Assembly (NCBI RefSeq): GCF_004217545.1
Contig: NZ_SHKY01000001.1
Coordinates: 2,294,001-2,358,000 of the forward strand
Direction of reading: 5' to 3'
DNA from: Krasilnikovia cinnamomea
Lineage (GTDB): Bacteria; Actinomycetota; Actinomycetes; Mycobacteriales; Micromonosporaceae
Length of the DNA: 64,000 bases
Both the position numbers and the translations under genes were made by a program. Below are positions 1-8,764 of the stretch, one piece after another; position 1 is the first letter of the stretch; every line of letters begins with the position of its first letter. The notes beneath the pieces are model-generated. The model was not told the DNA's origin and made no database searches. It saw only the letters and a program-made list of their open reading frames with translations.

Positions 1-178
1 GGGCGGCGCTGACCGCCTCGACCGCCTCGAGCTGGTCGGAGAAGAGCGACTTGGTGTCGTACAGCAGCCGCCCGATCAGGGTGGACTTGCCATCATCCAC
101 GCTGCCCGCCGTGGCGAACCGCAACAGGTCCATGTTCCGGGCCGCGGCCGTGTCGGATTCCAGCACTGCCTGGCTCAT
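1..178 (-). CDS. cysN: Sulfate adenylyltransferase subunit 1 (GTPase), N-terminal fragment
   Basis: Only the first 59 codons are in the window; the gene runs off the left edge. The translation reads from MSQAVLES into a P-loop region ([18 protein letters not shown]), the Walker A of the CysN/NodQ GTPase that drives ATP sulfurylase. With CysD it makes adenosine phosphosulfate from ATP and sulfate in the cytoplasm. The ATG overlaps the cysD stop codon by one base (TGATG), so translation is probably coupled. Whether it is fused to an APS kinase (CysC) at the C-terminus cannot be seen here. Confidence 0.93.
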   Translation of the reverse strand, partial: MSQAVLESDTAAARNMDLLRFATAGSVDDGKSTLIGRLLYDTKSLFSDQLEAVEAVSAA

Positions 179-1089
179 CAGAAGTACCCTTCCCGCTTGC
201 GGTCTTCCATCGCCGCCTCGCTGACCTTGTCGTCACCCCGGGTCGCGCCGCGCTCGGTGATCCGGGTGGCGGCGACCTCCTCGATGACCTTCTCCACCGT
301 GTCGGCGTCCGAACGGACCGCCGCGGTCTGCGACGCGTCGCCGACCGTGCGGTAGCGCACCCGCTGCACCGACGGGGTCTCCCCCGCCCGGGGCCGGATG
401 AACTCGTTCACGGCGTAGATCATCCCGTCGCGCTCGATGACCTCCCGGTCGTGCGCGTAGTAGATGCTCGGCAGCGGGATCTCTTCCTTGGCGATGTAGT
501 GCCACACGTCCAGCTCGGTCCAGTTGGACAGCGGGAAGACCCGGATCGACTCGCCCGGGTGGTGCCGGCCGTTGTACAGCGCCCACAATTCGGGACGCTG
601 GTTCTTCGGATCCCACTGGCCGAACTCGTCACGGAAGCTGAACATCCGCTCCTTGGCGCGGGCCTTCTCCTCGTCGCGGCGGGCCCCGCCGAACAGCGCG
701 TCGAAGCGGTACTTCTCCACCGCCGCCAGCAGCACCGGTGTCTGGATCCGGTTGCGGGTGCCGTCGGGCAGCTCGCGTACCAGGCCGGAGTCGATCGCCT
801 CCTGCACGCTGGCGACCACCAGGTTGAGCCCCAGCTCCGCCACCCGGGCGTCGCGGTACGCCATCACCTCGGCGAAGTTGTGACCCGTGTCGACGTGCAT
901 GACCGGGAACGGGATGCGCGCGGGGGCGAACGCCTTCTCCGCCAGCCGCAACATCACGATCGAGTCCTTGCCACCCGAGAAGAGCAGCACGGGGCGCTCG
1001 AACTCGGCCATGACCTCCCGCATGACGAAGATGCTCTCGGCTTCGAGAGCATCCAGATGCGAGACGCGGTAGGGCATCGTCTGGCTCAT
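178..1089 (-). CDS. cysD: Sulfate adenylyltransferase subunit 2
   Basis: 303 aa, the usual CysD length. It is the catalytic PP-loop ATP pyrophosphatase subunit of ATP sulfurylase. The [12 protein letters not shown] motif near residues 38-49 is the PP-loop; the [16 protein letters not shown] stretch and the C-terminal [10 protein letters not shown] are family hallmarks. It precedes cysN with a one-base overlap, giving a sulfate-activation operon. APS and then PAPS made downstream feed cysteine synthesis and sulfotransferases; a sulfotransferase gene lies about 15 kb away, but no direct link is shown by the sequence. Confidence 0.97.
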   Translation of the reverse strand: MSQTMPYRVSHLDALEAESIFVMREVMAEFERPVLLFSGGKDSIVMLRLAEKAFAPARIPFPVMHVDTGHNFAEVMAYRDARVAELGLNLVVASVQEAIDSGLVRELPDGTRNRIQTPVLLAAVEKYRFDALFGGARRDEEKARAKERMFSFRDEFGQWDPKNQRPELWALYNGRHHPGESIRVFPLSNWTELDVWHYIAKEEIPLPSIYYAHDREVIERDGMIYAVNEFIRPRAGETPSVQRVRYRTVGDASQTAAVRSDADTVEKVIEEVAATRITERGATRGDDKVSEAAMEDRKREGYF

Positions 1090-1134
1090 GAGCGTGGTCC
1101 CCAGACCTTTCGGGTCGAGCGGTGAAGAGTCAGG

Positions 1135-2034
1135 TTACGGGAGGTGACGCTGCAGCGCTGCAAGCAACCGAGGAGCGAGATCCTTACGACAGACCACCAG
1201 ATCTGGCAACTTCGGGTCGGCCTGGTTGTATTTCAACTCACTGCCGTCGATACGGGAAGCATGCAGACCAGTGGCCGACGCCACAGCGACCGGCGCGGCG
1301 CTGTCCCACTCGTACTGCCCGCCCGCGTGGACGTACGCGTCGGCGTCCCCACTGATCACGGCGGCGATCTTCACTCCCGCTGACCCCATGGGCACCAGCT
1401 CCGCGCCGATGTCCTCGGCCAGCGCGGTGACGAACGCGGGCGGCCTGGTCCGGCTGGCCGCGATCCGGATCGCCCCGCCGGTCGCCGCGGACAGCGGCAT
1501 CGGCGGGTACGCGGGCGGGGAGTCCGTGGCCACCGTCCGGTGCTGGGCGGGCATCGCCACCGCACCGGCCGCCAGCCGGAACGGGCTGGAGCTGTCCGCG
1601 GTCCAGAGGGCGACGTGCACCGCCCAGTCCGCCCGGCCCTGCTCGGAGAACTCCCGGGTGCCGTCGAGCGGGTCGACGATCCACACCCGGGAGGCGCCCA
1701 GCCGCTCGGGGCGCAGCACGGCGTGCTCGCCGTCCTGCCACGCGACGCGGGCGTGCTCGTCCTCCTCCGACAGCACCGCGTCGGCGGGGCGCCAGCGGGC
1801 CAGCTCCGTACGCAGCAGATCGTGGGCGGCGCGGTCACCGGCCGCCTTGAGGGCCTTCGGGTCGGCGTACCCGAGTTCCTCGCGGACGGCGAGCAGCGCC
1901 TGCCCGGCGCGGTCCGCCAGCCAGCGCGCGAACGCCGCGTCGATGACCGGCGGGGTGCCAACGTCGCCACCGTCACGTTGTCCCGCGATGCGGGACTGGT
2001 CAGTCCGCGCCGACGTCGAAGTCCGATCGCCCAC
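1135..2034 (-). CDS. cysQ: 3'(2'),5'-bisphosphate nucleotidase (CysQ-like inositol monophosphatase family)
   Basis: 299 aa from the GTG at 2034. It is a member of the FIG/inositol-monophosphatase family that hydrolyses PAP (3'-phosphoadenosine 5'-phosphate), the by-product of PAPS use. The metal-binding motifs are visible: SEEDEH and WIVDPLDGTREFSEQG, with a C-terminal YEWDSAAPVAVA motif. An ATG at 2094 is in frame, but the GTG is preferred because it has a GGAGGAG ribosome-binding site seven bases upstream and because a perfect 15-bp hairpin occupies 2056-2088. The position beside cysD/cysN supports a PAP-recycling role. Confidence 0.9.
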   Translation of the reverse strand: MGDRTSTSARTDQSRIAGQRDGGDVGTPPVIDAAFARWLADRAGQALLAVREELGYADPKALKAAGDRAAHDLLRTELARWRPADAVLSEEDEHARVAWQDGEHAVLRPERLGASRVWIVDPLDGTREFSEQGRADWAVHVALWTADSSSPFRLAAGAVAMPAQHRTVATDSPPAYPPMPLSAATGGAIRIAASRTRPPAFVTALAEDIGAELVPMGSAGVKIAAVISGDADAYVHAGGQYEWDSAAPVAVASATGLHASRIDGSELKYNQADPKLPDLVVCRKDLAPRLLAALQRHLP

Positions 2035-2055
2035 GTCCTCGCTCCTCCATCCGAC

Positions 2056-2088
2056 CGCCCGGTCCGCCGCCTCGCGGCGGACCGGGCG
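2056..2088 (-). terminator. Hairpin between sugar transferase and cysQ
   Basis: A perfect 15-bp inverted repeat (2056-2070 and 2074-2088) with a 3-nt loop begins six bases after the stop of the sugar transferase gene. It is probably a factor-independent terminator or RNA stabiliser. It argues that cysQ starts at 2034, not at the upstream ATG at 2094. There is no T-tract, as is common in high-GC actinobacteria. Confidence 0.7.
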
Positions 2089-2093
2089 CCCCA

Positions 2094-4178
2094 TCAGTAC
2101 GCTCCCGATGACCGCAACACCGCGGTCATGGTCCGCAACAGGATCACCAGATCCAAACTCAGGGACCAGTTCTCCACATAGCGAAGGTCCAGCCTGACCG
2201 CCTCCTCCCAGGGCAGGTCCGAACGCCCGGAAACCTGCCAGAGGCCGGTCATGCCCGGTTTGACGGCAAGTCGGCGCCGGACGTCATCAGCGTAGGCGGC
2301 CACCTCCACGGGCAGCGGCGGCCGTGGCCCGACCAACGACATCTGCCCCGCCAGGACGTTCAGCAACTGCGGCAGCTCGTCCAGCGACAGCCGGCGTAGC
2401 CACCGCCCGACCCGGGTCACCCGGGGATCGTCGCGGATTTTGAAGAGCACACCATCGTGCTCGTTGAGGTGCTTCAGCTCGGCGAGCCGGGCCTCGGCGT
2501 CCACATACATGCTGCGGAACTTGAAGATGCGGAACAGCCGCCCGTCGCGCCCGACCCGGACCTGCCGAAAGAGTACCGGGCCGCGTGAGGTCAACCGGAC
2601 ACACAGTGCGACCGCCAACAGCAGCGGCCCGAACAGCACCAGCAGCAGCACCGCACCGACCCGGTCCACCACGTCCTTGACCACCCGGGCACCGCCGTGC
2701 AGGCGGGGGTGCTCCACGTGCAGCATCGGCAGCCCGTCGAACGGGCGGATCGTCGTGCGCGCCCCCGCCACGTCGATCAGCGAACTCGCGACTATCAGGT
2801 CCACGTCGTCGCGCTCCAGCCGCCAGGCCAGCCGGCGCAGCGCCGCCCCGTCGAGTTCCGGGCAGCTCAGCACCACCACGGTGTCGGCGTCGGCGGCGTC
2901 CACGGCGTTGGCCACGTCGTCGAACGACCCGTACACCGGCAGGTCGACCGCGCCGTCGTGATCAGCGGGCAGGCAGGCGCCCACCACCTCCAGGCCGTGA
3001 TAGCGCTCCCGGCGCAGCTGGCGGGTCAGGCCGATGACGGACATCTCGTGCCCCACCACCAGCACCCGGCGCAACCCCTCACCGCGCCGCCGGGCGAAGT
3101 GCAGCCGCTTGCGCAGCACGAACCGCAGCACCACCACCCCGGCGATCACCGCGGGCAGCGCGGCCAGCACGTACGAGCGGGCCAGGTCCAGATCGAGGGC
3201 GTACGAGACCATGGCGGCGCCCGCGATCAGGCCCACCCCGCCGCGCAGCACCCGCTGGTACTCGTCGGTGCCCACGAACAGGTAGCGCCGCTCGTACGCC
3301 CGGCTCACCGCCAGCACCAGCAGCAGCACCACCGGCAGCAGCGCCGACAGCAGCAGATACCCCTGGTTGTACGCCGTCACCTGGTACCCGAAGCGCAGCG
3401 CGAACGTCACCGCGCCGGCCACCACCCCGGCCAGCAGGTCCCCGGCGACCAGCGCGCGAACGTACCGGCGTTCCCAGCGCTGGCGCCGCGACATCGCCGC
3501 GTGCTTGCCGGGTACCCGGACGAACGGCCGGGTCGCGGGCCGCACCACCACGGACCGGTTCGGCGCGGCCGACCAGTGGCGGGGGATCGCCTGGTTGCGG
3601 GCCCGCTCGGCCGCACTGGTGCCGCCACCGCCCGCCATCGGCGCCGCGTTCGGCTCGACGCGGGCCGCCCGTACCACCGGCGGGCCCTGCTCGGGCGCCG
3701 GACCCGCGGGGGACGGCTGCACCGGGCCGTGGTTGGTCTTGCCGCCACGCTGCAGCGGTCGGTGCGCCCGCGGGCCGTGGTTGGCGGGTGGGTGGTTGGC
3801 CGGACCGTGCGGGTGGCCCGGCGGGCCGTGGAACTCCGGGTCCCCTGCCGCACCCGGTCCGGGTGTCACCGGTCCGCCCAGGGACGGCTGCGGCCCCGGC
3901 CATGGGCCCGGTCCGTCCGCGTGCTGCCGGGCGTCCAGCCGGTGCCGGGCGCGGCCCGGCCCGGGCTCGCGGTCCGGCAGATACTGGCCGGCGGCCCCCA
4001 CGTACAGCCGCCCCGGCGCATCCGGGCGGTCCCGGTCCGGAAATGGCCGCCCTGCGGCCTCCGGATGAAAACGGCCCTTAACGTACGGATCCAGCAGGGG
4101 CCGAGGGTGATCCTCGCGCCCGTAGGTGGCCATGCCCTGACGGGCCGCCTCACGTTCCTCGGACAGGTCCTGCGTCAC
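2094..4178 (-). CDS. Exopolysaccharide polyprenyl glycosylphosphotransferase (WcaJ/CpsE type)
   Basis: About 694 aa. It transfers a sugar-1-phosphate to undecaprenyl phosphate at the membrane, the initiating step of surface polysaccharide synthesis. The first ~220 residues are Pro/Gly/Arg-rich and probably disordered. Then follow four TM helices, a CoA-binding-like (Rossmann) region with VLVVGHEMSVIGLTR, and a fifth hydrophobic segment. The C-terminal bacterial sugar transferase domain has FRQVRVGRDGRLFRIFKFRS, LPQLLNVLAGQMSLVGPRPP and a VKPGMTGLWQVSGRS stretch. The GTG at 4178 has a GGGGAGGG site upstream and is preferred over an ATG at 4211. No other exopolysaccharide genes adjoin it, so the glycan it starts is unknown. 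Confidence 0.9.
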   Translation of the reverse strand: MTQDLSEEREAARQGMATYGREDHPRPLLDPYVKGRFHPEAAGRPFPDRDRPDAPGRLYVGAAGQYLPDREPGPGRARHRLDARQHADGPGPWPGPQPSLGGPVTPGPGAAGDPEFHGPPGHPHGPANHPPANHGPRAHRPLQRGGKTNHGPVQPSPAGPAPEQGPPVVRAARVEPNAAPMAGGGGTSAAERARNQAIPRHWSAAPNRSVVVRPATRPFVRVPGKHAAMSRRQRWERRYVRALVAGDLLAGVVAGAVTFALRFGYQVTAYNQGYLLLSALLPVVLLLVLAVSRAYERRYLFVGTDEYQRVLRGGVGLIAGAAMVSYALDLDLARSYVLAALPAVIAGVVVLRFVLRKRLHFARRRGEGLRRVLVVGHEMSVIGLTRQLRRERYHGLEVVGACLPADHDGAVDLPVYGSFDDVANAVDAADADTVVVLSCPELDGAALRRLAWRLERDDVDLIVASSLIDVAGARTTIRPFDGLPMLHVEHPRLHGGARVVKDVVDRVGAVLLLVLFGPLLLAVALCVRLTSRGPVLFRQVRVGRDGRLFRIFKFRSMYVDAEARLAELKHLNEHDGVLFKIRDDPRVTRVGRWLRRLSLDELPQLLNVLAGQMSLVGPRPPLPVEVAAYADDVRRRLAVKPGMTGLWQVSGRSDLPWEEAVRLDLRYVENWSLSLDLVILLRTMTAVLRSSGAY

Positions 4179-4321
4179 CGACCCTCCCCGTCCCCGCCAC
4201 GTCCCGCGCACCTCTGTGCGCTGCGGCTATATGTGACCAACGCCCAGGTAGAGCGTCGGGTCACGGGGCAGAGAGAGGGACAAAGCGGACTAAATCATGT
4301 GACCGTTCGGGTCCCCCGGAG

Positions 4322-4909
4322 TCACCCGCCGTGGTACTTGTTCTGCGCCCACTCGACCCCCTCGACCACGACCGCCTCCACGACATCCGCGGCCCGGTCG
4401 ACCAGGAAGTCCAGCTCCTTGCGCTCGGCCGAGGAGAAGTCCGACAGCACGTAATCCGCCGGGTCCTGCCGCCCCGGCGGGCGCCCGATGCCGAACCGCA
4501 CCCGGGCGTACTCCTTGGCGCCCAGCGACTTCGACATCGACCGCAGCCCGTTGTGGCCGCCCTCGCCGCCGCCGCGCTTCGCCCGTACCTGGCCGAACGG
4601 CACGTCGAGCTCGTCATGCACCGCGATCACGTGCGCCAGCGGCACCTTGTAGAACTGGGCCAGCGCGGACACCGGCGCGCCCGACAGGTTCATGTACGTC
4701 AGCGGCTTCACCAGCACCAGCCGTGGGCCGCCCACGCTCAGCCGCCCCTCGGCCGCCTCCGCGTGGGCCCGCCGGTGCCGGCCGAACTTCGCGCCCACCC
4801 GCGAGGCCAGCAGTTCGGCCACCATGAAGCCCACGTTGTGCCGGTTACCGGCGTACTCCCGGCCCGGGTTGCCCAACCCGACCACCAGCCAGGGCGCGTC
4901 GTCGCTCAT
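4322..4909 (-). CDS. pth: Peptidyl-tRNA hydrolase
   Basis: 195 aa, standard length. It cleaves the ester bond of peptidyl-tRNA released from stalled ribosomes. Family motifs are clear: [20 protein letters not shown] (catalytic His in NRHNVGF), [19 protein letters not shown] (Asp) and [12 protein letters not shown]. It lies downstream of rplY in the conserved glmU-prs-rplY-pth order, but a strong hairpin between rplY and pth suggests a separate or reduced transcript. Confidence 0.97.
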   Translation of the reverse strand: MSDDAPWLVVGLGNPGREYAGNRHNVGFMVAELLASRVGAKFGRHRRAHAEAAEGRLSVGGPRLVLVKPLTYMNLSGAPVSALAQFYKVPLAHVIAVHDELDVPFGQVRAKRGGGEGGHNGLRSMSKSLGAKEYARVRFGIGRPPGRQDPADYVLSDFSSAERKELDFLVDRAADVVEAVVVEGVEWAQNKYHGG

Positions 4910-4928
4910 CGTGTCGTCTCCGGATATG

Positions 4929-4963
4929 CGTCAGGGAAAGTGCCATCGGCACTTTCCCTGACG
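4929..4963 (-). terminator. Strong hairpin downstream of rplY
   Basis: A perfect 16-bp stem (4929-4944 with 4948-4963) and ATC loop lie about 30 bases after the rplY stop and just upstream of the pth start. The arms contain an A/T-rich GGGAAAGT/ACTTTCCC block. It is probably a terminator or attenuator separating rplY from pth. Confidence 0.75.
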
Positions 4964-4995
4964 TGGTCGTTACGGGCCTCGCTCCGGGGCCGCGA

Positions 4996-5619
4996 TCACT
5001 CCGCGGCGGCCTCGCCACCCTCGGCGGCCTCAGCGGCGGCCTCGCCGGTCTCGCCCTCCATCTGCTCGGCCGTCTGCGCCGCCGTCACCACGGCGATCAC
5101 GAAGTCGGGGTCCACGGCCAGCTCCGTGCCCTGCGGCAGCGGCACGTCGGCGGCGGTGATCTGCGAGCCCGCCTCCAGGCCGTCGAGGGCGACCTCGAAG
5201 CCGGTCGGCAGGTGCATCGCCTCGGCGACCACGGCCAGCGTGTTGCTCTCGTGCACCACGAGGGTGTTACGGGCGGCCTCGCCGGTCAGCGTCACCGGGA
5301 CGTCGACCTGGACCTTCTCACCACGCTTCACGATGATCAGGTCGACGTGCTCGAACGTGTCCTTGATCGGGTCGCGCTGGATCGCCTTCGGCAGCGCCAG
5401 CGTCGTGCTGGTGCCACCCGCGATGTCGATCGTGAACACCTGGTTGAGGCCACCGTGCCGGATCGCGGCCGCGAACTCCCGCGCCGGCAACGCGATGTGC
5501 TGGGGCTTCTCGCCGTGCCCGTACAGCACGGCGGGCACCTTCCCGGCCCGGCGCGTGCGGCGGGCACCACCCTTACCGAACTCGGTGCGGGGCTCGGCGC
5601 TGATCTTTACCTCGGACAC
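4996..5619 (-). CDS. rplY: 50S ribosomal protein L25/general stress protein Ctc
   Basis: 207 aa from the GTG at 5619, which has AGGAG seven bases upstream. The frame stays open to 5880 but the extra residues do not look like L25. The protein binds 5S rRNA in the large subunit. The N-terminal L25 beta-barrel starts VSEVKISAEPRTEFGKGGAR and continues through VPAVLYGHGE. The C-terminal TL5/Ctc beta domain ends in an acidic Ala/Glu-rich tail, the long actinobacterial form. It lies between prs and pth in a conserved order. Confidence 0.95.
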   Translation of the reverse strand: MSEVKISAEPRTEFGKGGARRTRRAGKVPAVLYGHGEKPQHIALPAREFAAAIRHGGLNQVFTIDIAGGTSTTLALPKAIQRDPIKDTFEHVDLIIVKRGEKVQVDVPVTLTGEAARNTLVVHESNTLAVVAEAMHLPTGFEVALDGLEAGSQITAADVPLPQGTELAVDPDFVIAVVTAAQTAEQMEGETGEAAAEAAEGGEAAAE

Positions 5620-5999
5620 AGGGAACTCCTGAAACTCTAAGCTCGGCTGCAGGAGCCGGCGGGGCTGCGGGCGGTCGGCGGTGGAGCGAGCCATCGTCGG
5701 GCGCTGCCGGGCGAGGGGGCGCGCCAGGGCACACGCCCGGAGCACCGCGTCGATCACGGTGCCGCCAAGCCGACTGCGAACGTCAGCAGCCCGCGGGGCA
5801 CCCTCGCCGTGGCAACCGTGCCAGCTTACCTTCCGCGATCGGGCACAACCCACCGGGTCCGTTCTCTGCGAAAACTTCACCCGGCCGGTGCAAGTTGCAC
5901 GACCCCCGAGCCCGCTGCCAACGCCCGGCTACGACCCGACGTTCCAGCTGAAGTGATCACAGCACACGCGGACCGCGGCGCGCCGCGATTCGCCAGAAC
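5620..5999. other. Intergenic region prs-rplY, no gene seen
   Basis: About 380 bases hold the upstream region of rplY and the 3' flank of prs. I see no convincing coding sequence. A short GC palindrome near 5977-5990 follows the prs stop and could act in termination. No clear -35/-10 pair for rplY stands out. Confidence 0.4.
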
Positions 6000-6980
6000 C
6001 TAGCTCAGCCCGCCGAACAACGTGGTCACCGAGCCGTCGTCGAAGACCTCGCGGATCGCCCTGGCCAGCAGCGGCGCGATCGACAGCACAGTGATCTTGT
6101 CCAGGCACTTCTCCGGCGGCAGCGGCAACGTGTTCGTCACCACCAGCTCGGAGATCTGGCTGTTCTTCAGCCGCTCCGTCGCCGGGTCCGACAGCAACGC
6201 GTGCGTCGCCGCCACGACCACGTCCGCGGCGCCCGAATCGAACAGGATGTCGGCGGCCTTCGCGATCGTGCCACCCGTGTCGATCATGTCGTCGACGATC
6301 AGGCACACCCGGCCCTCGACCTCGCCGACCACCCGGTTCGCCACCACCTGGTTCGGCTTGAGCGGATCACGGGTCTTGTGGATGAACGCCAGCGGGCACC
6401 CGCCCAGCCGGTCCGTCCAGCGCTCCGCCACCCGCACCCGGCCCGAGTCCGGCGCCACCACCGTCATCGGACGGCCCGCGTACTTGCGCTGCACGTGCTC
6501 GGCGAGCGTGTCCATCGCGAACAGGTGATCCACCGGCCCGTCGAAGAAGCCCTGGATCTGCGCCGTGTGCAGATCCACCGTGAGGATCCGGTTCGCGCCC
6601 GCCGTCTTCAGCAGATCGGCCACCAGCCGCGCCGAGATCGGCTCCCGGCCACGGTGCTTCTTGTCCTGCCGCGCGTACGGATAGAACGGCAACACCACCG
6701 TGATGCGCTTCGCCGAGCCCCGCTTCAGCGCGTCGATCATGATCAGGGTCTCCATGACCCAGCGGTTCACGCCCTCGGTCATCGACTGCACGACGAACGC
6801 GTCCGAACCCCGCACCGACTCCTTGAACCGGACGAAGATCTCCCCGTTCGCGAACTCGTACGAATCCGAGGGGGTCGGCGCGATGCCGAGGACCTGCCCG
6901 ATCTCCTCGGCCAGCTCGGGGAAGCCCCGCCCGGAGAAAAGCATCAGACTCTTGCGGTTCTCCGCGACGATGCTGCCCAT
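6000..6980 (-). CDS. prs: Ribose-phosphate pyrophosphokinase (PRPP synthetase)
   Basis: 326 aa from the ATG at 6980 (MGSIVAENRKSLMLFSGRG), the family's usual start region; the frame is open further upstream but lacks homology. It makes PRPP from ribose-5-phosphate and ATP for nucleotide, His, Trp and decaprenyl-phosphoarabinose synthesis. Visible motifs are YARQDKKHRGREPISARL (catalytic flexible loop), DLHTAQIQGFF, VVAPDSGRVRVAERW and the PRPP-binding CLIVDDMIDTGGTI. It follows glmU by about 120 bases and is probably in the same operon. Confidence 0.97.
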   Translation of the reverse strand: MGSIVAENRKSLMLFSGRGFPELAEEIGQVLGIAPTPSDSYEFANGEIFVRFKESVRGSDAFVVQSMTEGVNRWVMETLIMIDALKRGSAKRITVVLPFYPYARQDKKHRGREPISARLVADLLKTAGANRILTVDLHTAQIQGFFDGPVDHLFAMDTLAEHVQRKYAGRPMTVVAPDSGRVRVAERWTDRLGGCPLAFIHKTRDPLKPNQVVANRVVGEVEGRVCLIVDDMIDTGGTIAKAADILFDSGAADVVVAATHALLSDPATERLKNSQISELVVTNTLPLPPEKCLDKITVLSIAPLLARAIREVFDDGSVTTLFGGLS

Positions 6981-7101
6981 CGGCTCGTCCGCTCCCGTGG
7001 TGGTCGAGGGGTGTGTCCCGTGCAGTATCCCCCGCGACAAGTTTCCCGCCACACGCCGAGTCTGCGGGGTGGGATGGCTCACGGCGCGACGACCGGAAAG
7101 G

Positions 7102-8550
7102 TCACCGCTCCGCGTTGCCGCCCGACTCCCGCTCGGCCCGCTCGGCGGCCTCCGCGGACGCCGTGCCCGCCCGGCGGCGCTCCGTCCAGCCCTCCACGTT
7201 GCGCTGCGGCGCCCGCGTCACACCGAGGTTGCCCGGCGGCACGTCCTTGGCGATCGCGCTGCCCGCCGCCACGTACGCCCCCGGGCCGATCTCCACCGGC
7301 GCGATCAGCACCGTGTCGCTGCCCACGAACGCGGCCTCGCCCACCGTCGTGCGGTGCTTCTTGACGCCGTCGTAGTTCGCGAAGATCGTGCCCGCGCCGA
7401 TGTTCGCCTTCGGGCCGATCGCCGCGTCCCCCACGTACGACAGGTGCGGCACCTTCGCACCGTCGCCCAGCTCGGCGTTCTTCGTCTCCACGAAGCCGCC
7501 CACCTTGGCCTTGCGGCCCAGCGTGGTCCCCGGCCGCAGGTAGGAGTACGGGCCCACGGTCGCCTCGGGGCCCACCTGCGCGCCGACGCAGTGCGCCCGC
7601 AGCACGGTCGCGCCCTCGGCCACCGCCGTGTCCACCAGCGTCACGTCCGGGCCCACCACCGCGTGCGCGGCCACCCGCGTGTCGCCCAGCAGCTGGGTGT
7701 TCTGGTCGATCACCGCGTCCGGCTCCACCGTCGCGGTCACGTCGATCCACGTCGTCGCCGGGTCCATGATCGTCACGCCGGAACGCATCCACGCCGTGTT
7801 CACCCGGTCACGCAGCAGCGCCCGCAGCCGGGCCAGCTCCGCCCGGTCGTTGCAGCCCAGCGTCTCCTGCGCGTCCGCGGCGACGTACACCCCGACCGGG
7901 TGATCCACCGCCGCCAGCAGGCCGAAGACGTCCGTCAGGTACTCCTCGCCCTGGTCGTTGTCGGTCGACAGCTTGCCCAGGGCCTCCCGCAACAGCGCCG
8001 CGTCGAACGCGTAGATGCCCGCGTTGATCTCGCGGATCGCGCGCTGCTCGGCGGTGGCGTCGCGCTCCTCGACGATGCGCTCCAGGTTGCCGTTGGCGTC
8101 GCGGACCACCCGGCCCAGGCCGGTCGGGTCCGCCACCTCGGCGGCCAGCACGGTCGCCCCGGCCTTGGACTCCTCGTGCGCCTCGATCAGCGCCGCCACG
8201 GTCGCCGGGCGCAGCAGCGGGACGTCGGCGTTGAGCACGACCACGGTGCCGCCCGTCTCGGGCACCGCGTCCAGGGCGATCCGCACGGCGTGGCCGGTGC
8301 CGTTCTGCTCCGCCTGCAGCACCGGGGTGGCGGCGGGGGCGATCTCGGCGAGGTGCGCGCGGACCTGGTCGGCCTTGTGGCCGACCACCACGATCGTGCG
8401 GTCGGCCTCGGCAGCCTCCGCGGCGACGAGGACGTGGCCGAGCAGCGTCCGGCCGAGCAACCGGTGCAGCATCTTGGGGGTCGCGGACTTCATCCGCTTT
8501 CCCTCACCGGCGGCAAGGACGACGACGGTACGGCTCTCGGCATGGCTCAC
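7102..8550 (-). CDS. glmU: Bifunctional GlcNAc-1-phosphate uridyltransferase / glucosamine-1-phosphate acetyltransferase
   Basis: About 482 aa. It makes UDP-GlcNAc for peptidoglycan. The N-terminal half is a nucleotidyltransferase (VVVLAAGEGKRMKS, VLNADVPLL, EITAG-like EINAGIYAFD). The C-terminal half is a left-handed beta-helix acetyltransferase with hexapeptide repeats and GPYSYLRPGTTLG, VGFVETKNAELGD-like motifs and NYDGVKKHRT. The GTG at 8550 is preferred over the ATG at 8562 because GGAG lies six bases before it. It is the first gene of the glmU-prs-rplY-pth block, downstream of a tRNA-Gln on the same strand. Confidence 0.96.
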   Translation of the reverse strand: MSHAESRTVVVLAAGEGKRMKSATPKMLHRLLGRTLLGHVLVAAEAAEADRTIVVVGHKADQVRAHLAEIAPAATPVLQAEQNGTGHAVRIALDAVPETGGTVVVLNADVPLLRPATVAALIEAHEESKAGATVLAAEVADPTGLGRVVRDANGNLERIVEERDATAEQRAIREINAGIYAFDAALLREALGKLSTDNDQGEEYLTDVFGLLAAVDHPVGVYVAADAQETLGCNDRAELARLRALLRDRVNTAWMRSGVTIMDPATTWIDVTATVEPDAVIDQNTQLLGDTRVAAHAVVGPDVTLVDTAVAEGATVLRAHCVGAQVGPEATVGPYSYLRPGTTLGRKAKVGGFVETKNAELGDGAKVPHLSYVGDAAIGPKANIGAGTIFANYDGVKKHRTTVGEAAFVGSDTVLIAPVEIGPGAYVAAGSAIAKDVPPGNLGVTRAPQRNVEGWTERRRAGTASAEAAERAERESGGNAER

Positions 8551-8646
8551 GCGGGACTCCATTGTTCAAAGGCAGCGGTGCAGATCGCGGCATCGATTGC
8601 GCGGCGGGGGACTCCGCAAATCTACGTTGCCTTACCACAGGGCACG

Positions 8647-8718
8647 CTCGGCCGCCAGGACTCGAACCCGGAACTTTCGGACCAAAACCGAAGGTGATGC
8701 CCATTTCACCACGGCCGA
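8647..8718 (-). tRNA. tRNA-Gln (anticodon UUG)
   Basis: 72 nt. The 7-bp acceptor stem pairs TCGGCCG with CGGCCGA, with discriminator G. The anticodon stem TTCGG/CCGAA encloses loop TTTTGGT, giving anticodon TTG (Gln). The T-arm is GTTCGAGTC-like. CCA is not encoded. It lies just upstream of glmU on the same strand. Confidence 0.95.
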
Positions 8719-8764
8719 CTGGTTCGAGCCCCGGACCGCTCCGGCGCTCGATTGCCAGAACCTA

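Noticed and set aside
1..2034. cysND/cysQ as part of the synthase cluster supplying PAPS
   Set aside because: They lie 14 kb from the sulfotransferase, separated by housekeeping genes, and are the organism's general sulfate-activation genes. A supply role is trivially true but no cluster link is visible.
4929..4963. Hairpin before pth as a riboswitch
   Set aside because: It is a simple perfect stem with a 3-nt loop right after rplY, better explained as a terminator or attenuator.
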